Shown: one piece after another, positions 1 through 8,087 of the stretch
Numbering within the stretch: position 1 is the first letter of the stretch
Layout: each line of letters starts with the position of its first letter
NCBI GenBank assembly: GCA_947496705.1
Contig: CANMDW010000004.1
Span: forward strand, 276,209 to 340,208
DNA length: 64,000 nucleotides
Source: an uncultured Aquimarina sp.
Lineage (GTDB): Bacteria; Bacteroidota; Bacteroidia; Flavobacteriales; Flavobacteriaceae
Direction of reading: 5' to 3'
Notes under the pieces: generated by a model
The model's database searches: none
The model's input: the letters and a program-made list of their open reading frames with translations, nothing else
What the model was told of the DNA's origin: nothing
Made by a program: the position numbers and the translations under genes

Positions 1-1
1 T

Positions 2-1186
2 AAAACAAAGAAATCCGGGGCTATATTAACAACATTTTTTGATACAATAATTAATCATGCGAATGCAAAAATTAAAGATTTAGACAATACGATCAAATCC
101 CAATGTAAGGAATGGAAACTCAATATGTCCAGAATCGGGATTGCCGGTTTACATAACACATTGACAAAAGAAATCCTGACCTATAATAACACACTGCCCG
201 ATAAACCCTATGAAAAACAGATAAGCTTCAAAGGCATTGGTGGATTGGTTATGGAGTTGCGTACCCCTCTTTTTATGTTGATGCCTTTTATGATGATTTT
301 TGCACTTTTTGGTGCCCTGGTAGATGGAGAAGATAAAGGGAATATAGATGAATCTATCCTGTTTTACAACAATCGCCCCAGTATTGCCATTGACCGTTTA
401 CCAGAATCCCGTGACAATGAGTACCGAAGGTTTATCAATGAAGTAGAAGGATATAGAGACCCTAAAAAAGGAGTGTTTGATAAAGAGATCAATAATGAGT
501 TGGTCACAGAACCTCAATTGGCAGTTAAAACGGTTGAAGTCCAGCAAAACTATAACAATAAAATTAGTACAGAGGAAACCCTCGATTTTTATTTCGACAG
601 TAAAAAAAGGATCATTTATTTATATCTCAACGAAAATGCAGACCGCAATTTTGTGATCAAAAAACTATATGACCCGTCCTTAAAACTACTGAGTATTCCT
701 TCATCTACCCGCCGGGGATTTGGGATAGGAGGTTTGATAAGGGGGCTATCTGGTTTGAGGGAATATAGGTACCTCATTTTAATCGGCCTGGTATCATTAA
801 TTTCCTGGTTTATTATCACTCGCAAAGGAAGTATGGATACAGAACTAAAAGCATCAAAAAATAAAGAAAAGCAAAAACTAAATAGCGAACTAAAACAGCA
901 CATTGAAAAAAATGCAAAACAAAGCATCCAGAAATGGCGTATCAAACTCATTGACGAATTAGCTCAGCGACAAAATATATTGCTAAAAACGATAGAAAAG
1001 GAGCTATATAAAAATATAGAAATAAAAAAACAAGAAAAGGCTCAGGAAGGCAAGTTGGTTCAAAAAAAACTGGCCACTGTAAAAACAGAAAAATCAACAT
1101 TAGCATCCCTTAAAAGTGAGCATCGTAAAGTAAGAAGCAAATTAGAGCAATTAGAAACAAAAACGAAGCGAATGATGCACGTTTAA
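2..1186 (+). CDS. Membrane-anchored coiled-coil protein, 5' end outside the window
   Basis: The frame is open from base 2 through the first in-frame ATG at 125, so the gene starts upstream of the window and this is only its C-terminal part. Counting from that ATG there are two hydrophobic segments (about residues 49-66, with MLMPFMMIFALFGALV, and 214-231, with YLILIGLVSLISWFIIT). They flank a soluble stretch of about 145 residues. A Lys/Glu/Gln-rich tail (about 235-353) is predicted to form a long coiled coil. The next gene, an Hsp70-like protein, starts 12 bp after the stop, so the two are probably co-transcribed. A membrane hairpin followed by long helices would fit the stalk of a dynamin-like GTPase, and such proteins do occur next to divergent Hsp70 proteins. 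The GTPase part would lie outside the window, so this is only a hypothesis. No family is recognised. Confidence 0.75.
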   Translation, partial: KTKKSGAILTTFFDTIINHANAKIKDLDNTIKSQCKEWKLNMSRIGIAGLHNTLTKEILTYNNTLPDKPYEKQISFKGIGGLVMELRTPLFMLMPFMMIFALFGALVDGEDKGNIDESILFYNNRPSIAIDRLPESRDNEYRRFINEVEGYRDPKKGVFDKEINNELVTEPQLAVKTVEVQQNYNNKISTEETLDFYFDSKKRIIYLYLNENADRNFVIKKLYDPSLKLLSIPSSTRRGFGIGGLIRGLSGLREYRYLILIGLVSLISWFIITRKGSMDTELKASKNKEKQKLNSELKQHIEKNAKQSIQKWRIKLIDELAQRQNILLKTIEKELYKNIEIKKQEKAQEGKLVQKKLATVKTEKSTLASLKSEHRKVRSKLEQLETKTKRMMHV

Positions 1187-1198
1187 AAACAGAAAGAT

Positions 1199-2440
1199 AT
1201 GTACATTGGTATTTACATCAACAATTCTTTTATCTCTTCAGCATCTGTAAATCAAGAAGAAGAGGTTCTTTTGATCAAAAATGAAAATAGTAGAGGGCAA
1301 AAAAAGTTTTTGACACCTCTTAAGGTTTATATTGAAGATAACTTTGCCTACCTAGGAGACCAGATAGATTTTTTGACAGCTAATGATTATGAATTGAAGT
1401 ATGGTTATGCTTTTTTAGATCATTTGGCACGAATAAATACGACCGTCTATAAAGACAATACAGGTGTATGTTGGAATGCCCTTAGCTTGATTTCTATCTT
1501 TCTTAAAAAATTAAAGGCAAATATCCAGATGTTTGAAGAACATACCCTTCAGGGAGCTGTAGTTACACTACCAACTCAAATTACCCCTGCTGTAATTGAA
1601 GCATTGAAAACAGCTTTTGAAATAGCCCAAATTCCACTTTGTGGTGTGATAGACATAAGCAAGGCAAGTTTACTGGGATATGGTATCTGTGGCGAGGCTT
1701 CAAAAGTAAAAGCCATATTGCATTATAACCTGGATGTATTCGCATTATCCATTGGAGTACTTACAATAGATGAAGAAAATTATAGCGAAACCTTACTTTT
1801 TGAAACAAATAAAAAAAAGGGAGAACATGAATTACAAGAATTTATAGAGCATTTTTTAGTAAAAAAATATGAGCATATCACAAATCGGGAAATTAAAAAA
1901 AATAAAAAGAATAGGATACTCCTTCAAAAGATAGTTAACAAAATGCTGTCGACATATAGTTCAGAATCTAAATTGTATATCAGGGTTTTATGCTCTTTTG
2001 ATGACCCTATGGCAGAATTAATAGTAACCAGGGCACAAATAGACGCTATTATTACCAAATACATATCGCAAACCCTATTCTTCATGAAAAAAAGCCTGGA
2101 AAAAGCAGGTGTTGCAATGCATAATATCAATGAAATAGTAATTACTGGGACTTCCAGTATTTTAAATCATATCGAGGTGCATCTTCGGCATGTATTTGAT
2201 CAGCAGGAAATCAAGATTTATAACCATACGGTAGATCAAATCATCACAAGGGGAGCAGCCATACATGCCAATAATGCTGTAGAAAGACAAATCAGTGCAT
2301 CTTTATTGACCGAGACAAAACAAGAGGTTATTACTGCCCCGTTAGAAACCATACAAACCGATAAAGAGGATACCCCAAATCAGATGGAGTTAACCACTCT
2401 GGTAAATACGATGCATATTAATGCCGGATGCAACGTATGA
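1199..2440 (+). CDS. Divergent Hsp70/actin-fold ATPase-like protein
   Basis: 413 residues, about the size of an Hsp70 nucleotide-binding domain plus a short tail and without a substrate-binding domain. Landmarks of the actin/Hsp70 fold are visible in order: an N-terminal phosphate-1-like strand (MYIGIYINNSF), a connect-1-like segment (VVTLPTQITPAVIEALKTA) matching the position of VITVPAYF in DnaK, a strand where the second phosphate loop belongs (ILHYNLDVFALSIGVL), the adenosine-like motif VITGTSSILNHIE, and GAAIHA near residue 360. The phosphate loops are degenerate: the DxGTT of phosphate-1 is absent and the DxGGGT of phosphate-2 is not recognisable. Nucleotide hydrolysis may therefore be lost. 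The gene follows the membrane coiled-coil gene by 12 bp. The tail after about residue 365 is low complexity. The fold assignment is fairly secure; the function is unknown. Confidence 0.7.
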   Translation: MYIGIYINNSFISSASVNQEEEVLLIKNENSRGQKKFLTPLKVYIEDNFAYLGDQIDFLTANDYELKYGYAFLDHLARINTTVYKDNTGVCWNALSLISIFLKKLKANIQMFEEHTLQGAVVTLPTQITPAVIEALKTAFEIAQIPLCGVIDISKASLLGYGICGEASKVKAILHYNLDVFALSIGVLTIDEENYSETLLFETNKKKGEHELQEFIEHFLVKKYEHITNREIKKNKKNRILLQKIVNKMLSTYSSESKLYIRVLCSFDDPMAELIVTRAQIDAIITKYISQTLFFMKKSLEKAGVAMHNINEIVITGTSSILNHIEVHLRHVFDQQEIKIYNHTVDQIITRGAAIHANNAVERQISASLLTETKQEVITAPLETIQTDKEDTPNQMELTTLVNTMHINAGCNV

Positions 2441-2491
2441 CCTTAAATCGAATCTATGATTAATTAAGAATTTTTAAAAAATTCAGATGCT

Positions 2492-3367
2492 ATGATAGTA
2501 GAAAGTGTACAAAATGTTAAACCTATAGAACCAAAGTTTAAAGAATTGAATGGTAGAGAACCCCAAAAGAAAACAGGGCCTTGCCATTCATTAATACGAT
2601 ATATAGAATCATTGGCTTTTGAGTTAAAAACTTCAGAAAAGGTGACAAAGAATTCAATGCTCAAATCTGATAAATGGACTAAAAGCTGTTATGACTTGCT
2701 TTCAAAAATTATCACCGAAGATCTTCATAAGAATATGACTTTAGAGCAACGTATGGCATTGGGGACTTCACTATCTTCAAAAACAATACAAAAAATAATA
2801 GCTACAAATTATAAAGCTACCTATCCTATGGATCCACGTACCCTTAATACGTTGAACAAAGTGGTACTTTTTTTAGGTCATAAAGACTGGGATCATTTTA
2901 TACATAAAATTGATACAACCAAAACCAAAAATAAAGATGATATTGATCCAAAGGAAAAAGTAAAGCTTGTGGTTGAAGAAGCCGTGCATAGAGAACATTA
3001 TATGTATTGTAAATTACCTGAAATACAAGAAGAATATCTTGCATTAAGTCACATAAAAAACGGCCCCTCTTATACTATGATCATGGATGTATTGGTTGAC
3101 AAGTTGAAGAAAAAGCAAGTAATATCAAACCGTTATAACCCATCTACCTGTGAGGTGCTGGATATAGAAGTCAAAAAATTAGAAAAAGATTATGCACAGG
3201 TATATACCAGAGAATATTGGTTGTTATGTTGGTGGGATACGGTCAAAAAAAGATATGTTAAACGATACAAGGTGATATCAGATCATTTTTATATCCTAAA
3301 TAAAGTAAAAGGGGAATGGCTGGTTAAAACCAATGCAAGCACCTCAGATCCTATGGAATTGGGATAA
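2492..3367 (+). CDS. Unknown protein with helix-turn-helix-like core
   Basis: 291 residues, no signal peptide or membrane segment, 51 bp after the Hsp70-like gene and on the same strand. Residues about 95-145 (LSSKTIQKIIATNYKA, then LNTLNKVVLFLGHKDWDHFI) resemble a helix-turn-helix-like module common in Bacteroidota proteins, where a helix ending in FLGhxxWxxF follows a DNA-recognition-like helix. A charged linker (about 145-160) leads to a C-terminal alpha/beta region containing WLLCWWDTVKKRYVKRYKV and HFYILNKVKGEWLVK, which could form a small beta sheet. It may regulate or adapt the surrounding cluster. No specific family is recognised, and the DNA-binding reading is an inference from pattern only. 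Confidence 0.65.
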   Translation: MIVESVQNVKPIEPKFKELNGREPQKKTGPCHSLIRYIESLAFELKTSEKVTKNSMLKSDKWTKSCYDLLSKIITEDLHKNMTLEQRMALGTSLSSKTIQKIIATNYKATYPMDPRTLNTLNKVVLFLGHKDWDHFIHKIDTTKTKNKDDIDPKEKVKLVVEEAVHREHYMYCKLPEIQEEYLALSHIKNGPSYTMIMDVLVDKLKKKQVISNRYNPSTCEVLDIEVKKLEKDYAQVYTREYWLLCWWDTVKKRYVKRYKVISDHFYILNKVKGEWLVKTNASTSDPMELG

Positions 3368-3450
3368 AGTCTTTAACTAGTGAAAACTATTTCAAACTTG
3401 TTTCCACTTTAATTCTAAGAATCTATACTAGCCGCCATACGTGACTTGTA

Positions 3451-3458
3451 TAAATTTG
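3451..3458 (+). promoter_or_regulatory. Candidate -7 promoter element
   Basis: The sequence TAAATTTG fits the Bacteroidota -7 consensus TAnnTTTG and lies 61 bp before the start codon of the coiled-coil gene at 3520. No convincing TTTG -33 box is present at the expected distance, so the assignment is tentative. Confidence 0.35.
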
Positions 3459-3460
3459 TT

Positions 3461-3500
3461 CAACACATAAATCAAGTAGAAAACACATAAATCAAGTAGA
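3461..3500 (+). repeat. Two tandem copies of a 20-bp direct repeat in the leader
   Basis: Bases 3461-3480 and 3481-3500 are identical in 19 of 20 positions (core ACACATAAATCAAGTAGA). They lie immediately after the candidate -7 element and 19 bp before the start codon at 3520. The position suits an operator or a leader-RNA binding site, but it could also be a chance slippage duplication. Confidence 0.6.
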
Positions 3501-3519
3501 ACTTTAAAAAAAATAGAAT

Positions 3520-4383
3520 ATGGCATCAGGAACAGGAACCAATGATAGCGGAATCTTAGACCAGGCACAGATGGTGCTTGAAGAAATTCAAAGCGAAAGA
3601 GATAGAGCTATAGAAATGCTCGAAGCTATACAAGAATTAATAAAAGAGGCCGAAGAAGCAGCGAGCCAGGCAGAAGAGTTTAGAGGCAACGCAGAGACTT
3701 CGGCCAACGAGGCAGAAGAGTTTAGAGGCAACGCAGAGACTTCGGCCAACGAGGCAGAAGAGTTTAGAGGCAATGCAGAGACTTCGGCCAACGAGGCAGA
3801 AGAGTTTAGAGGCAATGCAGAGACTTCGGCCAACGAGGCAGAAGAGTTTAGAGGCAATGCAGAGACTTCGGCCAACGAGGCAGAAGAGTTTAGAGGCAAT
3901 GCAGAGACTTCGGCCAACGAAGCAGAAGAGTTTAGAGGCAATGCAGAGACTTCGGCCAACGAGGCAGAAGAGTTTAGAGGCAATGCAGAGACTTCGGCCA
4001 ACGAGGCAGAAGAGTTTAGGGGCAACGCAGAGACTTCGGCCAACGAAGCAGAAGATTTCAAAAATCAGGCAGATGAAATGCAAGGCCATATTCAGGAAAC
4101 TAAAGGAGAAATAGAGGCTAGTTTAGATGAAATCGAAAGTGCATTAGAGGCTACTACTTCGTTTGCAGATGAAAAACAAGGAGAAATAGAAGATTTCAAG
4201 AACCAAAGTGAAACAGATGCTGGTTTGATCGAAGATTTTAAAAGAGATGCAGAATCTTCTAAAGATGAGGCTGCCAGTGCTGAATCTGATGCAATTGAAG
4301 CCAAAGATGGTGCCAGAGAAGCAGAAGACGAAGCACAACAAGCGGCATCAAGAGCTCAAACGATATTACATCAAATGGATTAA
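3520..4383 (+). CDS. Repeat-built alanine-rich coiled-coil protein
   Basis: 287 residues, strongly acidic and alanine-rich, with no signal peptide. Residues 1-50 are helical (QMVLEEIQSERDRAIEMLEA). Residues 51-176 are nine consecutive copies of the 14-residue unit AEEFRGNAETSANE, equal to two heptads with small or hydrophobic residues at the core positions. Residues 177-287 continue as a less regular coil ending in a run of AxxxA spacings. No globular domain follows. Alanine-rich two-heptad repeats of this kind occur in the shafts of phage tail fibres and related spacer rods, which would suit a structural or tethering role in the surrounding cluster. That is an inference. The gene has its own leader with a 20-bp direct repeat and ends in a strong terminator, so it is probably a separate transcription unit. 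Confidence 0.8.
   Translation: MASGTGTNDSGILDQAQMVLEEIQSERDRAIEMLEAIQELIKEAEEAASQAEEFRGNAETSANEAEEFRGNAETSANEAEEFRGNAETSANEAEEFRGNAETSANEAEEFRGNAETSANEAEEFRGNAETSANEAEEFRGNAETSANEAEEFRGNAETSANEAEEFRGNAETSANEAEDFKNQADEMQGHIQETKGEIEASLDEIESALEATTSFADEKQGEIEDFKNQSETDAGLIEDFKRDAESSKDEAASAESDAIEAKDGAREAEDEAQQAASRAQTILHQMD
3670..4047 (+). repeat. Nine tandem 42-bp coding repeats
   Basis: Nine units of exactly 42 bp (3670-3711, 3712-3753 and so on to 4006-4047), each beginning GCAGAAGAGTTTAGAGGCAA and encoding 14 residues. Units differ only at a few synonymous positions (for example AAC/AAT, GAG/GAA, AGA/AGG). This points to recent expansion or active homogenisation. Because 42 is a multiple of 3, other frames are also open through the array; these are not genes. 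Confidence 0.97.
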
Positions 4384-4433
4384 TAACTTTTTTCAGAAAA
4401 AGTTAAATCAAGACATCATTAAAGAGAAGATTT

Positions 4434-4465
4434 AAACCTGCCTAAAAAATCAGGCAGGTTTTATT
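4434..4465 (+). terminator. Rho-independent terminator
   Basis: A perfect 10-bp stem (AAACCTGCCT at 4434-4443 with AGGCAGGTTT at 4452-4461) closes an 8-nt loop and is followed by TATT. It lies 50 bp after the stop codon of the coiled-coil gene and should end that transcript. Confidence 0.85.
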
Positions 4466-4503
4466 CACATAAGATAATTGTTAATGTTACATCAATATAG
4501 ATT

Positions 4504-5418
4504 ATGTCAAATCATATAGGAGGTATCCTCGGAGGAGTAAAAGAAAAGGTAAGTCGTGCCAAAGATTTTTTAAATCAAAAAGTGATACCTAGTGCACAAG
4601 AAATTATTGAAAATAGAGAAGATATTTTGCGTCAGGCAGCTACAGGGGAAAAAACTGAACTTACCGAAGGTTCACATCGAAGAGAGATTGCCAGTGAGAT
4701 TTTTGGAGAATCAATAAATTATGATGAAGTAAAAATAAATGAAAGTTCCTCAACTGTTGAGGTGAATCAATATTTATCGGGCAATACAAGTCCACGTCCT
4801 TATGTTTTGGGCAATACGATTAACTCAAACAGCGAATTGAGCGATGAAGAATTTATTCACGAAATGATGCATATTTATCAGTATCAAACAGGAGGATGGA
4901 GTTATCTTCCGGATGCTGCCTCGAACCCCAATTACGATTATGATCATAGTATTCTTGAAAGAGTTAGCACAGATTCTAATCTAGATGGACAAAGATTGCA
5001 ACAATTCGGATTAGAACAACAAGCCGAAATAGTAAAGGATTATTTTAGGCTTACGCAATTGACTGATGGAGGTTCTGTAACACTTGAAACAGGCGAAATA
5101 GTAACTACAGAAAACGCAAATGAGTATTTAGAGTTATATCAACCTTATATTGATGAGATACAGGATAATAAGCCTATAGAAGGAGTCCGAAAAGAGATCA
5201 ATGAAACTGGTGAAGAAGTTTTGCGGGAGTTCGGGCAAGGAGGAGAGGAAATTTCTAGAGAGTTGATAGATCGTAATTATTCAGGCGTTGTTAAGGAATC
5301 AGTCGAAACTGCTGGTGAAATGGGAAGAGAAGTTGTAGAAGGTAGTTTGGAAACAACAAGGGAGGTAGCAGAAGATGTTGTTGATAAATTAGGCGATAAA
5401 TTAAAATTTTGGGACTAA
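4504..5418 (+). CDS. HExxH protein resembling the eCIS-core/DUF4157 family
   Basis: 304 residues, no signal peptide. The N-terminus (MSNHIGGILGGVKEKVSRAK) is an amphipathic helix, followed by a region aligning in character with the eCIS-core/DUF4157 domain. The zinc-binding motif is EFIHEMMHIYQYQ with H119, E120 and H123; in that family HELxHxxQQ occupies the same place. Residues about 190-225 contain an ORF-wide acidic stretch, and the C-terminus (about 220-304) is a charged helix with repeated GEE/REV/ETA pieces. The family is often encoded near extracellular contractile injection systems or polymorphic toxins, and may process or be carried as cargo. A protease role is an inference from the motif alone. 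It follows the terminator at 4434-4465, so it probably starts a new transcription unit with the genes to its right. Confidence 0.7.
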   Translation: MSNHIGGILGGVKEKVSRAKDFLNQKVIPSAQEIIENREDILRQAATGEKTELTEGSHRREIASEIFGESINYDEVKINESSSTVEVNQYLSGNTSPRPYVLGNTINSNSELSDEEFIHEMMHIYQYQTGGWSYLPDAASNPNYDYDHSILERVSTDSNLDGQRLQQFGLEQQAEIVKDYFRLTQLTDGGSVTLETGEIVTTENANEYLELYQPYIDEIQDNKPIEGVRKEINETGEEVLREFGQGGEEISRELIDRNYSGVVKESVETAGEMGREVVEGSLETTREVAEDVVDKLGDKLKFWD

Positions 5419-5504
5419 TAGGATCAATAGCAACCAAAAAGAAATACATGTTGAATTCAAGAAAAGCTAAGTGTATATAATTTTAGCAACTTAAATTAAC
5501 TTTT

Positions 5505-6398
5505 ATGATAATTAGTCATTTAACCAAAGCAGGACATCATATTTCCCAAAGTAAGGAAATGATAAAACATACAGTTTCTAGTGGTAACCAAAAAGGTGGT
5601 CTTTTTTCCGGACTCTCTGGGGTTGTTGATAGTACTATTGATAGAGGTTCGTCGGCCATAGCCGGTCTAAAGGATAACATACCTACAATAAATACAGAAG
5701 ATGTAAAAGGGTTTGTAACTGATACAGTAACCAGAACTGCAGAATTTTCTGCACAAATATATGAAGAGGTGGGTGAGTTTTCAAGGGAGCACCCATTAGT
5801 TGCAGGATCTTTAATACATGCAGGTAATTTTCTATTGGATCCATTAGCACAATTAGCAGAAAAAGGAATAGATACAAATCCAGAAACTTTAGGCTGGACC
5901 GATCTGGGAGCTATTTGGTTATTAGAAACAGAAGTACAAGGTGTTGGATCCGATGGAGTAATTGAATTTGATGAAAATGCCAGAACAACTCAGGATTTGA
6001 AGAATCAAGAAGGAGTACAAGATGCCAGAAACGAAGCTTTACAGCAAATCACAGAAGGAAACTTAGAAAACGGCAGAAGTTCTTGGTCATACGATGTTGA
6101 AGCATATTATGAATCTATACAGGAAAAAAACTTAGCTACTGCATTTTTGGGAAGCTACTCGACTCAATATGAAATTACAGAAAATGGGGATGGCACATAT
6201 ACTATAAATTATACAGTAGAAAACACATCGGGATGGGAATCAGGTACTAGATTTAGACAAGATGTTGATGGAGATGGGGTTAACAACGGTATAATACCTA
6301 ACAAGGAAAGAGGTGATGGAGCGCATCTGGGAGGAAATGTAACGCAAAGATGGACATGGTCAGAAAAAGTTACTGCCGAAGATTTACAGAATCTATAA
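5505..6398 (+). CDS. Putative effector-like protein of unknown family
   Basis: 297 residues. The N-terminus (MIISHLTKAGHHISQSKEMI) has amphipathic helices like the neighbouring genes but no classical signal peptide. The middle (about 60-165) includes a helical stretch FVTDTVTRTAEFSAQIYEEV and a weakly hydrophobic part. Residues about 185-297 form a putative C-terminal domain with aromatic beta strands (YSTQYEITENGDGTYTINY), a calcium-loop-like DVDGDGVNNG, then HLGGNVTQRWTWSEK. The order leader, spacer, distinct C-terminal domain is typical of polymorphic toxins. The small lipoprotein gene that overlaps its end by 49 bp fits an immunity role. No toxin family is recognised, so effector status is an inference from architecture and context. 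Confidence 0.6.
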   Translation: MIISHLTKAGHHISQSKEMIKHTVSSGNQKGGLFSGLSGVVDSTIDRGSSAIAGLKDNIPTINTEDVKGFVTDTVTRTAEFSAQIYEEVGEFSREHPLVAGSLIHAGNFLLDPLAQLAEKGIDTNPETLGWTDLGAIWLLETEVQGVGSDGVIEFDENARTTQDLKNQEGVQDARNEALQQITEGNLENGRSSWSYDVEAYYESIQEKNLATAFLGSYSTQYEITENGDGTYTINYTVENTSGWESGTRFRQDVDGDGVNNGIIPNKERGDGAHLGGNVTQRWTWSEKVTAEDLQNL

Positions 6399-6868
6399 AA
6401 GCTATTTTCTTCGCTTTTACTGTTTCCTTGCTAGCAATGTGTAATAAAGATACACCTAAATACGGAGTCGCTTATAATATCGTTAGGGACAGTATTGGGT
6501 TAACCAAAATCTCTAGTGGTTTTCATTTGGTGAAACATACCGGTTTTATAGAAGTATGGGAAAATAGTGCCTGTATAAGAGACAATAAACAAGGGTGTTT
6601 CTTTAAAAAAAAGATTCGATTTAATGATACTGTTTTACTGAATGAATCTGATATTTATTTGGGGCCTGGAGAATACAAGACTATAGATGGAACTTTTAAT
6701 GAAAAATTATTTTGGGTATATACTCTCAGTATAGATAGGAAAAAGTATCAATGGCAATACACTATACAAGATAAAAATAGTATCTCTGATGGGTATTTAG
6801 GTAAAAAAATCACAAAGAAAGAAGCGAAAGCTATTCTTAAAAAATGGAATATTATCCATACACAGTAA
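6350..6868 (+). CDS. Small putative lipoprotein, immunity-protein candidate
   Basis: 172 residues. The start ATG at 6350 lies inside the 3' end of the preceding gene in another frame, giving a 49-bp overlap that implies translational coupling; an ATG at 6356 is an equally good start. Residues about 17-30 (AIFFAFTVSLLAMC) form a hydrophobic stretch ending in a cysteine, like a lipoprotein signal with an unusual -1 methionine. The mature part carries two further cysteines (SACIRDNKQGC) and short beta strands. A small exported protein encoded directly behind, and overlapping, an effector-like gene is the usual layout of a toxin/immunity pair, but no immunity family is recognised. Confidence 0.6.
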   Translation: MDMVRKSYCRRFTESIKAIFFAFTVSLLAMCNKDTPKYGVAYNIVRDSIGLTKISSGFHLVKHTGFIEVWENSACIRDNKQGCFFKKKIRFNDTVLLNESDIYLGPGEYKTIDGTFNEKLFWVYTLSIDRKKYQWQYTIQDKNSISDGYLGKKITKKEAKAILKKWNIIHTQ

Positions 6869-6947
6869 AATTGTATACTGTTGTTTATCTAAAAAATCAA
6901 ATTTCAAAATAAAATCAGCTACTCAGTAGTAAATTAAAGTAAAAAAG

Positions 6948-8045
6948 ATGAGTACTAATATAGCTAACTTTTTAAGTGCAGCGACTCAAAAAGTTGAGGA
7001 TGCAAGAACCGCATTACAGATTACAACTATAGATTTCTATACGAAGGGTGAAGGTCAAAATGGCAGGTTTTTCTCATTAGAAATTGAAAACGGAAAATTT
7101 CAGAAAGAGAGTTTTGATAGTGAGATCACTAGCGGGATAGGAGATTCTCACACCGTTTATGAACAAAATTCGAGTTATAGTTACAAAAGTACTTATAGAA
7201 TGGATGAAGATGCCAAAAATCCATTAGATCGTGATCATTGGAGACAAACGGGAGTTGCATACGAAGAAAAACAGAATGGAGAATCCGTTTTTTCTGTTGA
7301 AAGAAGCGAAGAACCTAAAGAATCAGAAAAGCCCTGGTTAGATACCCACTTAAATACCAATGCCCAACTTGTGGGTGGTAATATAGATGCCATTTCTCAT
7401 AAGGAGTCTTTAATAGGGGTTACTTTAGAAAATGAACACCATAAGTTGGAAGTAGATGCTGTTGGCTATGAAACAGGAGGGGATGCAGCAATAAGTTTTG
7501 GCAAAGATGGAATCAATGCACAGCTATCTGCTAATGCCGAGGTATATCTACTACGCGCAGAATATGAAGCAACATATGGCCCGGCATATGCCAGGGCAGA
7601 AGCATTTGTAGGTGCAGAGGCTAAGGCTGATGCCGAACTCAATTTTAATCCAATGAATGGAGATGTCAATGTAGGTGTTGGAGCAGAAGCTTTTGCCGGG
7701 GGAAAAGTAGAAGTATCTGGAGGAATTCAGGGAGATAATGGTAAGCTAGGAGGAAATGCTGGAGTCACCTATGGAATAGGAGGTGAATTGAATGCCGATG
7801 TTGGGATCAAAGATGGAAAAGTCCAAGCTGAGTTTGATATTGGGGCTACATTAGGACTTGGTGTTGATCTTGGTTTTGAGGTTGAGGTAGATGCTGGGAA
7901 GATTGCCAGCGATGTTACTAGTAATGTTGCAGATGGAGTCAGTGATGCCGCAGGTAAAGGTGTGGATGTAGCTAAAGATCTTGCAGGAGGAGCTGGTGAT
8001 GTTGCCAAAGAACTCACAGGGAGGATTCCTAAAATGCCGTGGTAA
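6948..8045 (+). CDS. Ala/Gly-rich repetitive protein of unknown family
   Basis: 365 residues, no signal peptide. The N-terminus (MSTNIANFLSAATQKVEDA) is an amphipathic helix similar in character to those of the genes at 4504 and 5505. Residues about 125-310 are dominated by alternating Ala/Gly/acidic strands (AEAFVGAEAKADAELNFN, AGVTYGIGGELNADVGIKD), which suggests a regular beta structure such as a solenoid or barrel. The C-terminal 60 residues (DVTSNVADGVSDAAGKGVDV) form an amphipathic helix with small residues. Similar Ala/Gly strand-rich regions occur in several secreted or injected toxins, so it may be a second effector. This is weak evidence, and no family name can be given. Confidence 0.6.
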   Translation: MSTNIANFLSAATQKVEDARTALQITTIDFYTKGEGQNGRFFSLEIENGKFQKESFDSEITSGIGDSHTVYEQNSSYSYKSTYRMDEDAKNPLDRDHWRQTGVAYEEKQNGESVFSVERSEEPKESEKPWLDTHLNTNAQLVGGNIDAISHKESLIGVTLENEHHKLEVDAVGYETGGDAAISFGKDGINAQLSANAEVYLLRAEYEATYGPAYARAEAFVGAEAKADAELNFNPMNGDVNVGVGAEAFAGGKVEVSGGIQGDNGKLGGNAGVTYGIGGELNADVGIKDGKVQAEFDIGATLGLGVDLGFEVEVDAGKIASDVTSNVADGVSDAAGKGVDVAKDLAGGAGDVAKELTGRIPKMPW

Positions 8046-8087
8046 TAAATAAACAATAATTAAGAATAATTTAAAAAAAATAGTATC

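Noticed and set aside
3588..4114. Open reading frames in other frames across the 42-bp repeat
   Set aside because: They exist only because 42 is a multiple of 3 and one open unit stays open in all copies; low-complexity products, no start signals.
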